DNA of 64,000 bases from Paralithodes platypus. Its lineage: Eukaryota; Arthropoda; Malacostraca; Decapoda; Lithodidae. The position numbers and the translations under genes were made by a program. Within the stretch, counting starts at the first letter, position 1; every line of letters starts with the position of its first letter. The notes under the pieces were generated by a model. It saw only the letters and a program-made list of their open reading frames with translations, had not been told where the DNA came from and ran no database searches. Below are positions 29,950 through 41,936 of this stretch, piece by piece. The stretch spans positions 7,650,158 to 7,714,157 of the forward strand of contig CM064530.1 in the NCBI GenBank assembly GCA_032716605.1, written 5' to 3'.

Positions 29950-31250
29950 CCTATCGCATGATTGGCCGACTTACCTCAGTCAGGAGTTCCGTGGTCTTCC
30001 CCACTGCATCGTCCAATAAGTTACCGAATGCTTGAAATTTGGTCTTAGTCCAAGAGACCTTTAAACCCAATGGCTTCAACGCCTTGCGGAGTGATTTTAG
30101 GGCCAATCTGAGAACAGGTAATGTCTCCGCTAGGATCACTGCATCATCTGCAAATTCAAGATCTGTGATCTTGACTTTGCCAATGTCTGCTCCGCAGCAA
30201 CTCTGCCCGACTGTTCGGCCCAGTAATCAGTCCATACAAGTGTTGAAAAGTGTAAGTGCTAGAACACACCCCTGTGTCACACCTGAATTCACAGGGAAGA
30301 AGGAGGATGCTCCCCCACAACACTTACCAGCATTCAGTTCCTGTATAGAGTCCAGACACCACGTCAATAATCGCCACAGGAATCACGCATGCATAGCCGT
30401 AGCAGCTCCTAGAGTGGCTCTTGGTGCACCGAGTCAAATGCCTTCTTAATTAAGATCAACATAAACTGCAAGTGGCCCTTTTTGAAACTCAAGTCAGTGT
30501 TCCATGAGCACTCAGAGCAATAGAATCCAGTCAATTGTTGACTCCTTGGGTGTAAATCCCGATTGCTCAGGGCTCTGTTCTTTTAGCAGGTGGCCTTGGA
30601 TTCGCACCAGTAGAATATGGGCGAAAACCTTGCCTGGCACGCTGAGCAGTGTAATACCACAGTAGTTATTGCAGTCCTGTCGGTCCCCGTTCCCTTTCCA
30701 GATAGGGGAGACCAAATCCCTTTTCCAGTCAAGAGGAATGGTACCTGTCTGCCATAAAGCAGTCAGGACTGCATGTAACCCATGGACCCCATGGACTCAC
30801 CCCCAGCTTTCAGCAGTTCTCTAGGAATGCCACAAATACCAGGAGCCTTCCTACCCTTCAGCTTAGCCATGGCCTCCCTTACCTCGGCAAGAGAGGGAGG
30901 GTCTTCATTAATTGGTGGATTAGACACTAGTGGTTGGACCATCCACTGGAAGAAGCTGTCTGTTGGGAGCACTGGCCATGTACTCTTGCATAAAGTACTC
31001 AGCCCAGTGGGTTCTGCAATCATCATTACTCGATGCGAGTTGGCCATCCGCCATCTGAACTGAACTAACCTGGGAGTTAGGCTTAGAGCGAACTTTCTTC
31101 AGGGATCGGTAAGCAGCCTGAAGGTTATTTGCAGAGAAATATCCGTCGACCTCCTCAACGAAGCCCTGGCAGTACTCTGGAGGTCTTGGGAAGCACCTTG
31201 GTGGCTTTGGTAAGTGCTTAGTCGGTCTTGGGAAGCACAACATTTTGGGT
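29950..31250 (-). pseudogene. RTE-like LINE reverse transcriptase, broken
   Basis: Read from high to low coordinates: an N-terminal region with SLAEVREAMAKLKGRKAPG (RT motif 1 region, near 30890), then LVSPIWKGNGDRQDCNNYCG and ITLLSVPGKVFAHILLVRIQ (30715-30600), FPVNSGVTQGCVLALTLFN (30300-30245), and DLEFADDAVILAE with the catalytic FADD intact (30154-30141), then SWTKTKFQAFGNLLDD. The frames change several times, so it cannot make a full protein. The N-terminal part is made of CFPRPT/KHLPKPP-type repeats (31184-31350). The endonuclease is not seen. RTE is the best guess from the motif wording. Confidence 0.8.
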
Positions 31251-31618
31251 CTTTAGGAGCACCCTTACAGTCTTGGGAAGCACTGTTGTCTAGGTCTTTG
31301 ATCAGGCCTTCGAAAGCACTTTGGAGGTCTTAGGAAGCACATTTATCTCGACCTTGGTTAGCGTTGAGGGGCTGTGTAGCTACCGAATATCTCCCTCACC
31401 CGGTATTCCTATTTTTCTTGTTTCTCTTTGGTGTCCAGTTTACTGAGGTGGCCTCTGTCAGGTGGCTGCAGGTTGGATTTAGGTTGTTTTGGTCAGGAAG
31501 CCGGCGGCTGCGTTGATGGTATCACCTGAGGTTCCAAGTCAGGTAGCCCAGATGGAATGGCATCATTGGGGGTGGGGTGTGACGTCATGTGGGGTGGAGC
31601 TTTGGGCCGTCTAGAGCT

Positions 31619-31978
31619 CTAGACTCTAAAGAATAGTGGTGGAGGGTAGACTACCTTCTTTTGTCCTTTAGGTTGGTGCCTTTTCTTTCCTTGTGGATGA
31701 GGGTAGCTTCTTAGTTTATTTCGTTGCAGCTCTCTCAGTTTTCGTTTCCGTGATTGTTGTGAGAGTTGGATGTGGTGATTACCTGGTTGTCGTCTGCAGT
31801 GTAGGGCTGTGTCCATAGAAGATGGTGGTTTCTGGTGGTAGATTGTCCTTTTTACTTCTCTGGATCCACGTATCGCTAGGGATGCTATCCTGGGTGTTGC
31901 GGGCAATGTTGGTGTTGCAGGCGCTCTTCTTTGGGATGCAAGCATAACAACTATACTGAACTGATAAATGAAAACCAC
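31619..31978 (-). CDS. basic open frame, hypothetical
   Basis: 119 codons, rich in Arg, Lys, Gln, Ser and Pro, C-terminal half with SRKRKLRELQRNKLRSYPHP and PKGQKKVVYPPP. Composition is not simple repeat. It lies about 370 bp upstream (minus sense) of the RTE relic and may belong to it, or be chance. No domain identified. Confidence 0.2.
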   Translation of the reverse strand: MVFIYQFSIVVMLASQRRAPATPTLPATPRIASLAIRGSREVKRTIYHQKPPSSMDTALHCRRQPGNHHIQLSQQSRKRKLRELQRNKLRSYPHPQGKKRHQPKGQKKVVYPPPLFFRV

Positions 31979-32890
31979 TTTCCTATTTTATTATAATGTA
32001 AGTGGCCTATACCTAAACTCACCTCAACATATACATCGTCACATGGACCATAATCCATACTGCAAGGTATTATTTTCCATGTGTCAGGCTATTACGAAGG
32101 TCGAGTCGGTTATGGTAATTTTATGGTAGTTTTTAGGACAGGTGGCGATAATAATGCAGTGGCGACCTTGGTGTTCTCAATAATAATATAAATATTTGTA
32201 ATAATAATCATATTAATGTTTAAGCCTATTCAGTTACCTTATAACAATGTTGGTATTTAAACATTATATGTTTTGATTATGATATGTAGGCTACAGTACC
32301 AGCTTTGCATAATTCCAACTAAGGTGTATTTTCATTGTTTGTAGGTTATGTCAAGTTATTTAATTCTGAGCAACGATAGTTCCAGAGATATGCTCACAGA
32401 CCTTGCCAAATTTGGCCCTGCTACGCCAGTTACAAGAAGATCCGCCTAGCGCCTACACTGAAAGACAACAAAATATAGTACAATCAAGGATGGCAACACT
32501 CAATTATAGCAACAGTGGCGTCACCAATATTTAATATACGCATTTTGTATTAACTTAACTTTGGTGGCTTATAGAAATGGTTGTAGTGGTTTTCTCAACA
32601 CTTCATACTCGTAAGCGTCCTTCAGATCTTCTACCAGAGCGTGGAATTTAAAAATAAATGGAGAATATATACTATATAACTGGCAACTATGGTGTGGGTT
32701 GTCTGCTCGCCTCCCACTTGGTTTCTCATAGGGAGAATATCAATATGTTTACAGTATTCACCATTGTATATACCTTTTGTTCTGTCTCATATATTTTAAC
32801 CTTTGGAATTCTGGTATACTTTTCGTATGCGTTGAATATGTAATTTTTAGGTATATATACCACAGAAAGTGTACGTACAACCTTGAAATG
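31979..32890. other. unique DNA upstream of the candidate promoter, no gene seen
   Basis: AT-rich with short open frames. A segment with TGCTACGCCAGTTACAAG shows no repeat partner in the window. Confidence 0.4.
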
Positions 32891-32993
32891 CCTACAGAAC
32901 ACACATGAAATCAAAATGGTGGAACTCTCCCTTTCCTCTGGAGTTTTCGTACGGTCGGTCGCCCTTTTTTCGGCTTCGTTCGTTCGTCACTCG

Positions 32994-33027
32994 TCAGTGT
33001 TGTGGTAGACGTGAAGGGAGGAAGTTG
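32994..33027 (+). promoter_or_regulatory. candidate TATA-less core promoter (Inr + DPE)
   Basis: TCAGT at 32994-32998 matches the arthropod initiator with A+1 at 32996. AGTTG at 33023-33027 is exactly +28 to +32 and fits the DPE consensus RGWYV. No TATA box about 30 bp upstream. The 32950-33055 interval is locally CpG-rich (CGTTCGTTCG, CGCTCGGTCTCGCTCG), unlike its AT-rich flanks. Confidence 0.45.
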
Positions 33028-33072
33028 TGTTGCGCTCGGTCTCGCTCGTATAGTGTGAGCAAGTTTCTGAGT
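32996..33072 (+). other. candidate non-coding first exon
   Basis: Runs from the inferred start site to a GTAAGT donor at 33073-33078. No ATG occurs between them, so it would be 5' UTR. I infer a link to the coding exon at 44927-45135 on the same strand; no transcript evidence exists here. Confidence 0.3.
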
Positions 33073-33239
33073 GTAAGTTTCTGTCAAACTTTTGACAGTC
33101 GTGTGATGTGGGAAATGTGTATTAATTAACTGAATATGAACTTCAAGAGAAAAAAGGAAAGCATTTGAATTCCCATTGTCCCATCATGAAAGGTTGAGAT
33201 GTGGCCTAAACTGGCATGTCGATGTGAATAATGAATATC

Positions 33240-34900
33240 GATTTGTTTGTGTATTATTGTTATGGCATAGGCCTATAAATATTAGAAAATGGTGGTACTA
33301 AACACCACACAGTGAATGATTATTTTATGGTTAGGCTACATAGGCCTACACTTCGAAAACATTACAATAAATAGCCTAACTTTATAATTCGCGAACCTTA
33401 AGGCTTTATCGGTTTATCCTAGGGTACATTAGGCTAATCGAATAAAACAAAAGTGAGGTTTACTAGTTTGTTTTAATTATCTAGGCTAGGCTTATGTGGA
33501 CAATAATTTAACATGTAGGCCTATTAAAGGGAAGGATGTGCGGTGCCTTTGATATAGTTGTTTTGAGCTTTTGACAGATATGTGACATTTAAATGAACTC
33601 TGGCCTTATGGTCCATGTTTTTAAAACCCCCATTACCGTATCAAAGCATCATGTTTTCATTGCTGGTATTCATGGCAAATTGGAAACATTGATAACATGT
33701 TAGGCATAGGACTAGCCTATGCTAGCCTAGGATATATCAAATATTAAAGTTGTGCAAACTAGCCTAATTTAGATAGGCTAGCCTAGGCTACGGCATGCCG
33801 AAGTGTATTTCTACTAGGCTAGTCTAGCTTATATTTGTTTAGGCCTAGCCTAGGTTAGTGAATTGGGTACCGGGTAATGTCTATTTTATTCCTATTTACT
33901 CAGGCCTAGGGGGCGGTTCGTTCGTGGCCACCCCTTCGGGGATCACGGCGTCAGGCAATAGATAGATAGGCTATTCGCAATTTTTTCGAGGCTTTTGTTT
34001 TGTTTTTGTTTTTTGTTTTTTCTTAGTGGGGGTGGGAAATGTGATACCTAGGCCTATTCTATAATTCTACTGACCACCCAGTGTAGACAGTGTCTGAAAG
34101 TACTCCGAAAGTAGGGGCATTGGAAAAATAAATGTAGGCCTAGGCCTAACTCACGTTTTGATGAGATGATACTATAGCCTAATTTAAAAGCAATAGTTCG
34201 ACGAAAACATTTATGATAATTTGTGCAAAATATATAGGCTAGCCTATGATTAAAAGAAAATAATGGCGAGTCCATACATTGCCCTTGTTGGTTAATGTAA
34301 GTAAGAGTCTCGCTAATATTGTCCCCATTGTTTTGTATTGTAGCCTATGTGTGTAGTGATCGACCCACAAATAGCCTACATATTTACCATAATCCTATCA
34401 AGATACCGTGTGAATCATAGTCTGGATACAATCATACATTACGATAGGCTATGATAACAGCCAGTGAAACTCTTGTAGTCTCTTTATCATCTCTCGGTGG
34501 GAAGTTGGGAACTGCTAATAGATGCTTCCTCACACTGTTTACGTATAATTAGTGTAATTAGGCTATACGTACCAGTCACTTAATAGGTATCGATTGCTAA
34601 AAGGGAAACGTAATTAATGTACCGTAAATTATTATTGTAGGTGGGATCTCATTTCTAATGGTAGTTTTGGGTTCCTATCATTCTATGCTTCATTTTTATA
34701 TAATTTTTATCCACGGGAATTTTGTTTTTTCTTGTTTAGGCCTAGGCTATTTATTTATTTATTTATTGTTTTGCATTAACCTAACCAACAAGCGTTCCTA
34801 TCATTCTATGCTTCATTTCTATATACTTTTTATCCACGGGAAAATATATTTTTTTCTTGTTTAGGCCTAGGCTATTTATTTATTTTTATTTTTATTTTTT
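33240..34900. other. region rich in TAGGCCTA/GCCTAGG motifs
   Basis: TAGGCCTA, CTAGGCTA and AGCCTAGG recur every few tens of bases, strongest at 33690-33910 and 34040-34260. No coding or tandem period explains them. Confidence 0.6.
33905..33968 (+). mobile_element. RTE-like LINE 3' tail
   Basis: GGTTCGTTCGTGGCCACCCC through GGCGTCAGGCAATAGATAG, almost identical to the reverse of 62176-62240 and to 42862-42911. Confidence 0.75.
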
Positions 34901-34922
34901 TGCATTAACCTAACCAACAAGC
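34669..34922. repeat. 124-bp tandem duplication
   Basis: TTCCTATCATTCTATGCTTC to GCATTAACCTAACCAACAAG occurs twice, start to start about 123 bp apart, differing in the ATTT run. Confidence 0.93.
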
Positions 34923-35105
34923 CTAACACCTAACCTCAATGTGATAAATCTACAGTTATACTACCCCTATTTTGTCGCTATTCTGTTGGTACTAATGGGT
35001 TAATATTATTAGTAGTAGACTTAGTATGGTTTGATGATGCGCGGAAATGTATATTTGACTTGAAATAAATACATTGAAGTATTACAAACCTTAGCAAACT
35101 CATAA

Positions 35106-35185
35106 ACAGGGAACGTGAGCAGGGTTTAGACCGTCGAGCACCCATAAACGGAACGTGAGGGGGAGTTTAGACCGTCGCGGAGACA
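35106..35185. repeat. two-unit tandem repeat of about 43 bp
   Basis: CATAAACGGAACGTGAG and TTTAGACCGTCG occur in the same order twice. Confidence 0.8.
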
Positions 35186-35198
35186 GGTTACTTTTCGG

Positions 35199-35218
35199 TT
35201 AGGTTAGGTTAGGTTAGG
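35199..35218 (+). repeat. interstitial (TTAGG)4
   Basis: Four exact TTAGG units, the common arthropod telomere repeat. CCTAA x3 occurs at 38488-38502. Confidence 0.85.
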
Positions 35219-35670
35219 CTAATGTTAAAAATACTAAAATGCGACGGTCCTCGGTATTAAACAACACTGTATATCAAAGAAAACATTAAAACAACAACAA
35301 ATTACCTGAAAAACTCTTATCTGGTTGGTGATAATTTGTTATCAAAATACGTTTTTTTCCAGTTTCCGCGTCTGCTGAACCATCCAAAAACACGCTAAAA
35401 GGCGTGTTTTGAAGGGGGGAGGTGGGGGAGGGGTAGTATAACTAGATTTACCGTACCGTACCTTAATTGACGTAAATTGACTTGATAACCTTTAGAGAGA
35501 GAGAGAGAGAGAAGGAGGAGGACGAGTGTGTGAATGAGAATGTGAATTTTGAGAGAGGGAGAGAGAGGAGTGAGTGAGTGAGTGGGTGGGTGGGAAAGAG
35601 ATACTAGAGATAAGGCCCTGAGTTTAATCAATACCGCACCTGTATTAGCATCACCTGGCCACTGGGCGCG

Positions 35671-36262
<592 letters not shown>

Positions 36263-36292
36263 ACACACACACACACACACAGAGAGACGACG

Positions 36293-36623
36293 ACGAAGAC
36301 GTTGTGACGTCCCATCTGGGGTTGGCAAAAATGGTACAAGGCGAGATGGGTATCATATGGTTCACCTAAGTTGATGGCTACCTAAGCCTTCCGGCGAGAC
36401 GGTACCGTCTATAGTGAGAATGGTACCATACAGATCCACCCTAAGCCTTCGTTTCCGATGTCGCCAATTGGCTAAATACAGACTACACACACATCCACAG
36501 CCATTCCAACAGTACATAAAACACTTAACATGCATTTCACGCAATACATTCCCAGTTAAGGAGGCGCGATAATAATGAGCTTAGCTCGCATTGCGTGGAT
36601 TCCCCTTGACGAACAAGTAACTG

Positions 36624-36629
<6 letters not shown>
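36293..36629 (+). mobile_element. headless second copy of the SINE body
   Basis: Repeats 35931-36262 almost exactly (GACGTTGTGACGTCCCATC to CTGAGTAAC) after a short (AC)n/GACGAC spacer, and is again followed by (AC)n. The tRNA head is absent, so it is either a tandem duplication or a 5'-truncated insertion. Confidence 0.9.
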
Positions 36630-36661
<32 letters not shown>

Positions 36662-36805
36662 AGGTATAGTTTACATTAACCCTTTGTATAGGCAACAGAA
36701 GGGTTCACTAATTATCTGTTTGTACGGTAGCTGGCTGGAATGGCATATAGCCTAGGCTAATCAGTCTGTATGAGGGTTAGGAAAAAAATAAAGATACGTG
36801 GAAGT

Positions 36806-37166
36806 TTAACCTATAATCCTCTGACTGTACTCAGTGTACTGTACCAGACTCGTTATTAACTAAAGAAAATCGGCTGGTGGTAACTAGAATAATGTGACAA
36901 ATATGTCGAATAGGTCTAAAGGTCAAAATATAATCACACTAATGTACCGGTATCGAAGCAAGTTATATGTTTATGTTCTATTCTATATATTCAGGCCCAA
37001 TCCCCACTTTTCCTATTATTATTTTTTTATTTTATTTTTTTTTTTTTGGGGGGGGGGGGGACTCAAGACAGACCCAGAATTATGAATAGGGACAACACAA
37101 AACACAACAGAAAACAATGAACACAAAATACAAATTCGCAAACATTTACGGTACTGGAAGGGTTAA
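36806..37166. mobile_element. TTAA element remnant, family D-like
   Basis: TTAACCTATAATCCTCTGAC start, ATTAACTAAAGAAAATCG and GTAACTAGAATAATGTG inner block as in 27450-27490, and ACGGTACTGGAAGGGTTAA end. A poly(T)/poly(G) stretch at about 37020-37060 and other sequence lie inside. Confidence 0.4.
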
Positions 37167-37811
37167 TCATAGTGGCTCACTATAGGGTACCGTACCGGTA
37201 ACCTACCATTCATGCAGTGAAAATAAGTGTTGCAAAACTCCACGACTCAGATTCTATGGCTCTATGACGGACGGGCTTTCTGAAGTTTAGTAAGATCTAG
37301 GGGACCAGTAGCTAGAACAAATACCACAGTGTTTTGAGTAAAGAGGCTAAGACTATCGGTATCTCTTGTGACCAAGAAGGCCTTGAGAGTGTGGGTACCA
37401 GTAGGTGTAGGCTACATGATGGTATTAGAGCCACACCAGTATATATTGTGTTTGGGCGGCAACCATAGCAGTCTCATCATGCCCACACTCACACCTACAC
37501 ATAGACACACACAAATACAGAGAGAGAGAGAGAGAGAGACGCTAACACAATTAAAGGGTAAGCTATTGATAGTCGAGGTACTGCTAGGTTAACAAGATAC
37601 CGTAACCTTATGAACACAAAGGTTAACACACGTACATAGCCTATACAAACAGACCTTACAGGAGTGAGTACAAAATTGAAGAATAAGAATAAAGTGAAGT
37701 AGCGCTACCGAAGCTAAAGAAGGGGGGGGGGGGTATTGAAGGACAACAGTTAGGTTTTGTCGACTAGGCTATCTTGCACTCCACACCCTTGTTCGCTATT
37801 CACATCATTAA

Positions 37812-37931
<120 letters not shown>

Positions 37932-38487
37932 AGATAAGTGTCACATCCAATCAAATGTACTTTAGTGCCTCTAAATTTTCTTGTTTAACCATTTATTATA
38001 GATCAGAAAAATTAGTGTGCTATTAGGCCCATGTGTAGACACATGTGTGTTTCCTATTAGCCTAGGCCTACTGCATGTGGGACCGTGTATGTGTGTGCTT
38101 CTATATGTGACTAATATAATGTGTGACTGTTGGGTGTGAGTGTTAATAAATATAACTACCATGTGCTGTTATGTGTGTGCGTGCGTGCAGACCGTAGGTA
38201 CGGTAGCTTGCTTAATGTAGCCTATACGGAAGGGAGGAGAGAAGCAGGAAGCAAATCAGAGAAAGTGTAATACAATCATTATGGTGTTAACCTGCGGTTA
38301 ATTGACCCCCCCCCCCCCCTCTCTCTCGTATTTTCATAACCTATTACATTAGTAACTATAATAGTTTGAATATCGTTTGTAATTATTAGTAGCCTAATGA
38401 GTACGGTACCGTAATGTAGACGACCAGTACCAGTATTTAGATTAATGTATTTTATCTATGACATCCGAGTGTACCAGTGTCCAGTAA

Positions 38488-38502
38488 CCTAACCTAACCT
38501 AA
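38488..38502 (-). repeat. interstitial (CCTAA)3
   Basis: Three units of the arthropod telomere repeat in reverse. Confidence 0.6.
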
Positions 38503-38554
38503 CCCATCTAAGCCACACTCTAATCTAACCTAACCGTATTATAGCAGGGGAAGG

Positions 38555-38860
38555 ATGGAATTGCTTAGCTCGGCGGTTGAATTACTCGACCATGTGCACC
38601 CACTCCTTTCCATATTACGGTACCATCCAGAAGTTAGGTGTACTCAACGGTCTCTGTGGGTTCTTTACCCCCGCTCAGCATCTTGCTCTGTCACTGCGAC
38701 CATGTATCAATTACTGTTCCCATTTGTGGGGAGGATCCATCCAGACCACTTCTCAAAAGCATGTACTGTAGTCTCATCAAGTCGCCAATATCTCTCTACA
38801 CGCCGTAGTGTTGTAGCTTGCAGTGTTCTTCACAGCTTTCTCAGTGTGTAAATCCTCCCT
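38555..38860 (+). pseudogene. Jockey/CR1-like LINE fragment
   Basis: Spread over two frames: QKLGVLNGLCGFFTPAQHLA and CINYCSHLWGGSIQTTSQKH, then FVGRIHPDHF. This matches the LYRSTVRPCIEYSSHVWGG segment of the relic at 14069-14575. Confidence 0.7.
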
Positions 38861-38946
38861 TACGGAGAGTGGGTGGCACCCTTAACACGAGTTGCCATAC
38901 ATACTTTTCTGTCTATGATCTATATACAAATTAAAATGTGTTATCA

Positions 38947-39158
38947 TTAAGCCCTTCAGCACCATGACGTCTTTTTCATCTTATTTTGGCTACCATTAGA
39001 CAATTTTCTTTAGCTTACAATCTATCTCGATGACTAACAGGGCTAAATACAATCTCATTAAACCCTTTGAATAACATAGGTCTTTCTTAAACTGCTTAAA
39101 ATCGTCTAATTTTAGTTATAATCAAAGGAAAAGACGTCGTGGTACTGAAAGGGGTTAA
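38947..39158. mobile_element. TTAA MITE, family B, complete
   Basis: 212 bp, TTAAGCCCTTCAGCACC to GTGGTACTGAAAGGGGTTAA, with ACGTCTTTTTC facing GAAAAGACGT and TTAGACAATTTTCTTTAG facing AAAATCGTCTAA. Confidence 0.9.
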
Positions 39159-39483
39159 GAATACATTATATTCGGTAAGGTAAATTAGATATTGTCCGGT
39201 AACATAGGCTTACCCATGAATGTGTGTAAATTGTGCAGATCAGATGATAATCCATCAAACCGAGATTTTGTTTTAGCCTTGATCAAATAAGCAAGGGGTA
39301 TTTAAATTAACAAAGGGTAGAATAGGAAATACGTTGAAGTCTTGTATTAGGACCTAGGGAGATGGTTATTTAGACTGTGGGTAGATGTAGGCAAAGAAAA
39401 GAGAGGCGCGCTAATAAGAAGGAACGGGTAGGGGGAAAAAAACGTTGGTCGGCCAGTCAACCCATATCCACCCACGCCCTTTA

Positions 39484-39590
39484 TTTTGATTTGATTGTTT
39501 TATTGAGAAAAGTACAAATGTTACACAAGTATCATAGTTACATTATCTCAAAAGGGCGAAGGTGCATACGCAATCTTCACCCTTTATTGT
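39484..39590 (-). mobile_element. retroelement 3' end with (TCAAA)n tail, copy 2
   Basis: Reverse of 7060-7177: TTGATTTGATTGTTTTATTG, CATTATCTCAAAAGGGCG, CGCAATCTTCACCC. Confidence 0.7.
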
Positions 39591-39639
39591 AGGCTATAGC
39601 TGTAGAGAGAGAGGGGGGGGGGGGGGGGGGAGAGAGAGA

Positions 39640-39890
39640 GAGAGAGAGTGTGTGTGTTACAAGCAATTACAAGGAATATTTAGTATCTCGGAGAGCTTGC
39701 GGTCCATTCCAGGGAGATACCGCTACTCTTAAAGTGGAAGGAAATATATTTTTTAGTGCACTACACTCATTACACAGAGTATGCACAATACCATCTATTC
39801 TCTTCTTGAACTGCTCTACTGAAAGAATGTTTACAACTTACTGAGGGAAGTTTGTTCCAGGTAGAACAGTTCTTAAATGTGAACAAGTTT
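39640..39890 (-). mobile_element. LINE C-terminal fragment, copy 2
   Basis: Same block as 13290-13520. In minus frames it reads FKNCSTWNKLPS and FSRAVQEENRWYCAYSV-like, a degraded LINE C terminus. A G run and (GA)n at 39603-39650 precede it. Confidence 0.5.
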
Positions 39891-40445
39891 GAGAGAGAGA
39901 GAGAGAATATACAGTATATATAAAAAAGGACTAAAATGAGATTGCCGGTCGGCCAGTCAACCCACACACACACCCACGCCCTTATAGCCGAACCCTAGCT
40001 GAGAGAGAGAAAGAGAGAGAGAACTTTTTTAGAGTACGGTACATTATATATAATTACCGGTAGTGTATTACAACACTATTGCGTTTCTGTACCGTAATAA
40101 TTTTAGCTAGCTTAACATTAAGCTTAGGCTTACGGAACTCAAAGATGGTTGAAGAAATCGTAATTAATTGATAACATGAGGCCAAGGGTATATCCCGTAC
40201 CGTACACATATAGATATCACTAGATAACCTGAAGGGAAGAGAGAGAAAAGTGTGAGTTAGATAAACATAGATAAATAACCTAACCAAAAGAGAAGAGTGA
40301 AAACAGTCAAACAAAATGATAGATAGGGAGAAAGATGTGGGAACGTTAGAGAATAGTTGTGAGAGAGTGATTAGGTTAAATATTTTAACTAGTACCGGTA
40401 GCAATACCCTTTTCCAATAAAGTAGGCTAAAACTCTTGAACATTA

Positions 40446-40592
40446 ACCCCTACATCTCACAAACGACTAGAGTAATCCAGCTAATATTCCTACCATTTGG
40501 GAAGAGTCAGCCAGGGAATATGTGTGGATATTTACAGGCCATTTGCTCTAGCCCCTTTTGAGTTATAGAGGTTGGGATTCACGATTGCTGGC
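40446..40592. mobile_element. TIR MITE, diverged relative of 24161-24328
   Basis: CGACTAGAGTAATCCAGCTA, TTTGGGAAGAGTCAGCCAGG and TTTTGAGTTATAGAGGTTGG follow the reverse order of the 24161 copy. Confidence 0.6.
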
Positions 40593-40619
40593 CTACCTAT
40601 TTGAAAGGGTATACCTGAG

Positions 40620-41180
40620 AAGTGTACAATTACCCATTAATTTATTCAACTATGGCTACAAAGGACCTCGCCTAGGTCGTCAAGGACATAGCCTCTGCTC
40701 TGGGTCTGTAGTTCCATGTAGCTTAGCCTACCTCGGCCTTGGGAACAGGTGTGTGGGACAAGTGTCCCACCAGGTGTGTGTCATTTGGGTGTCGATTTTT
40801 TCCTGGCGAGCGATAGCGAGCCTGTAATTTAAGAGGAACCGGCCTTCGGCCAGTAGATTTTTCGATAGAAAAATTTACACATTTATCATGAAAGAGGGTC
40901 TTGGGCAGGCATTTTTTGTTTTAAGCTTGATGGAGGTCTAGGGAGGAAACTAAAAAAAAAAAAAAAATACAAAACAAAAATACAAAGATACCGGTACATA
41001 AATGAGTAAATAAATCCGCCCATCCCTCCCTTAATATATCAAACTTGGTTTACAAAGAACCTCGCCTAGGTCGTCAAGGACATAGCCTCTGCTCTGGGTC
41101 TGGAGTGCCATGTAGCCTACTTCGTCCTTGGGAACAGGTGTGTGTGTGTGTGTTTGTGGCAAGTGTCCCAGCAGGTGTCA
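40620..41180. repeat. direct repeat of about 150 bp flanking a truncated MITE
   Basis: ACCTCGCCTAGGTCGTCAAG, CATAGCCTCTGCTCTGGGTC and CTTGGGAACAGGTGTGTG occur near 40660-40760 and again near 41055-41150. A family A element (40781-41034) sits between the copies. Confidence 0.85.
40781..41034 (+). mobile_element. TTAA MITE, family A, 5'-truncated
   Basis: Begins inside the family at CATTTGGGTGTCGATTTTTT, then GGCGAGCGATAGCGAGCC, GGAACCGGCCTTCGGCC, AAGCTTGATGGAGGTCT, and ends CCCATCCCTCCCTTAA. Confidence 0.85.
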
Positions 41181-41304
41181 GGTCAGAATACATCCATACA
41201 TAACGCTGAAAGAGACCCGGGGTAATACTGAGAGGTGGCTTATGAGTTTAGTTTAGCAAGATTATGAGTTTAGTTTAGCAAGAGTGTGTATTAGCTATGG
41301 TGCC

Positions 41305-41697
41305 TTAAGGGGGGTGTCCTGCTTTTTTTTTTTCTTTCTTGGTTGTATCCATTCGGCCCCGTTCAGCCTACTGTTTTAAGAAATTTATCCCATCCAGTTG
41401 TTGATTATTTCCTGGCGAGCGATAGCGAGCCACCATTTTATGGAGAAATTCGGCTTCACTGGAGACATTTTTCTATCGAAAAATTTACAAATTTAGCCAG
41501 TTGTCTAACACATTATCCAAAATATATGGATCGCTTGTATCCTTAAATAATGGTTTCCCTTCGCAGCGCCGTTAATGAACGAAATAACTTGACAAATTGC
41601 GTTACGGTACCTTTAGAAATGTAAATGCTAATCCGTGTATTGTGTATAGCCTACTTGAAGATATACGGTAACTCATAAATATACACTGCCCCCTTAA
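41305..41697 (+). mobile_element. TTAA element, family A foldback type, one arm replaced
   Basis: TTAAGGGGGGTGTCC to CTGCCCCCTTAA, 393 bp. The left half has the foldback-type arm (CATTCGGCCCCGTTCAGCC, GCGAGCGATAGCGAGCC). The right half lacks the inverted arm and holds unrelated sequence. Confidence 0.8.
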
Positions 41698-41936
41698 TTA
41701 ACCCCTTCAGACTTATATGACGCAGAGGTTGCCAGAATAGCAATAAGAAATAGAGTTCTCTCAATCTTATAATTACCGATACCTCCAAAATTAGTTTTCT
41801 GCCCACAGCTAACTCAAAGACAACTGCAGAAGTTGAAGTAACTAAACTAAAGATTTCTAAATACCCCTGATGGTAACAAAGGTTTTAAAGTATCCCTAAT
41901 AGGCTCAACATCGCGTCATATGTTGGAGAGGGTTAA
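41698..41936. mobile_element. TTAA element, family E, copy 2
   Basis: 239 bp, TTAACCCCTTCAGACTTAT to TTGGAGAGGGTTAA. Reverse of 8558-8801, with GTTTTCTGCCCACAGCTAAC shared. It starts immediately after the TTAA that ends the preceding element. Confidence 0.85.

Noticed and set aside
32905..33129. 74-codon frame over the promoter region
   Set aside because: Its ATG lies upstream of the inferred start site and the frame crosses the GTAAGT donor. The CpG-rich promoter explains the Arg/Ser/Cys content.
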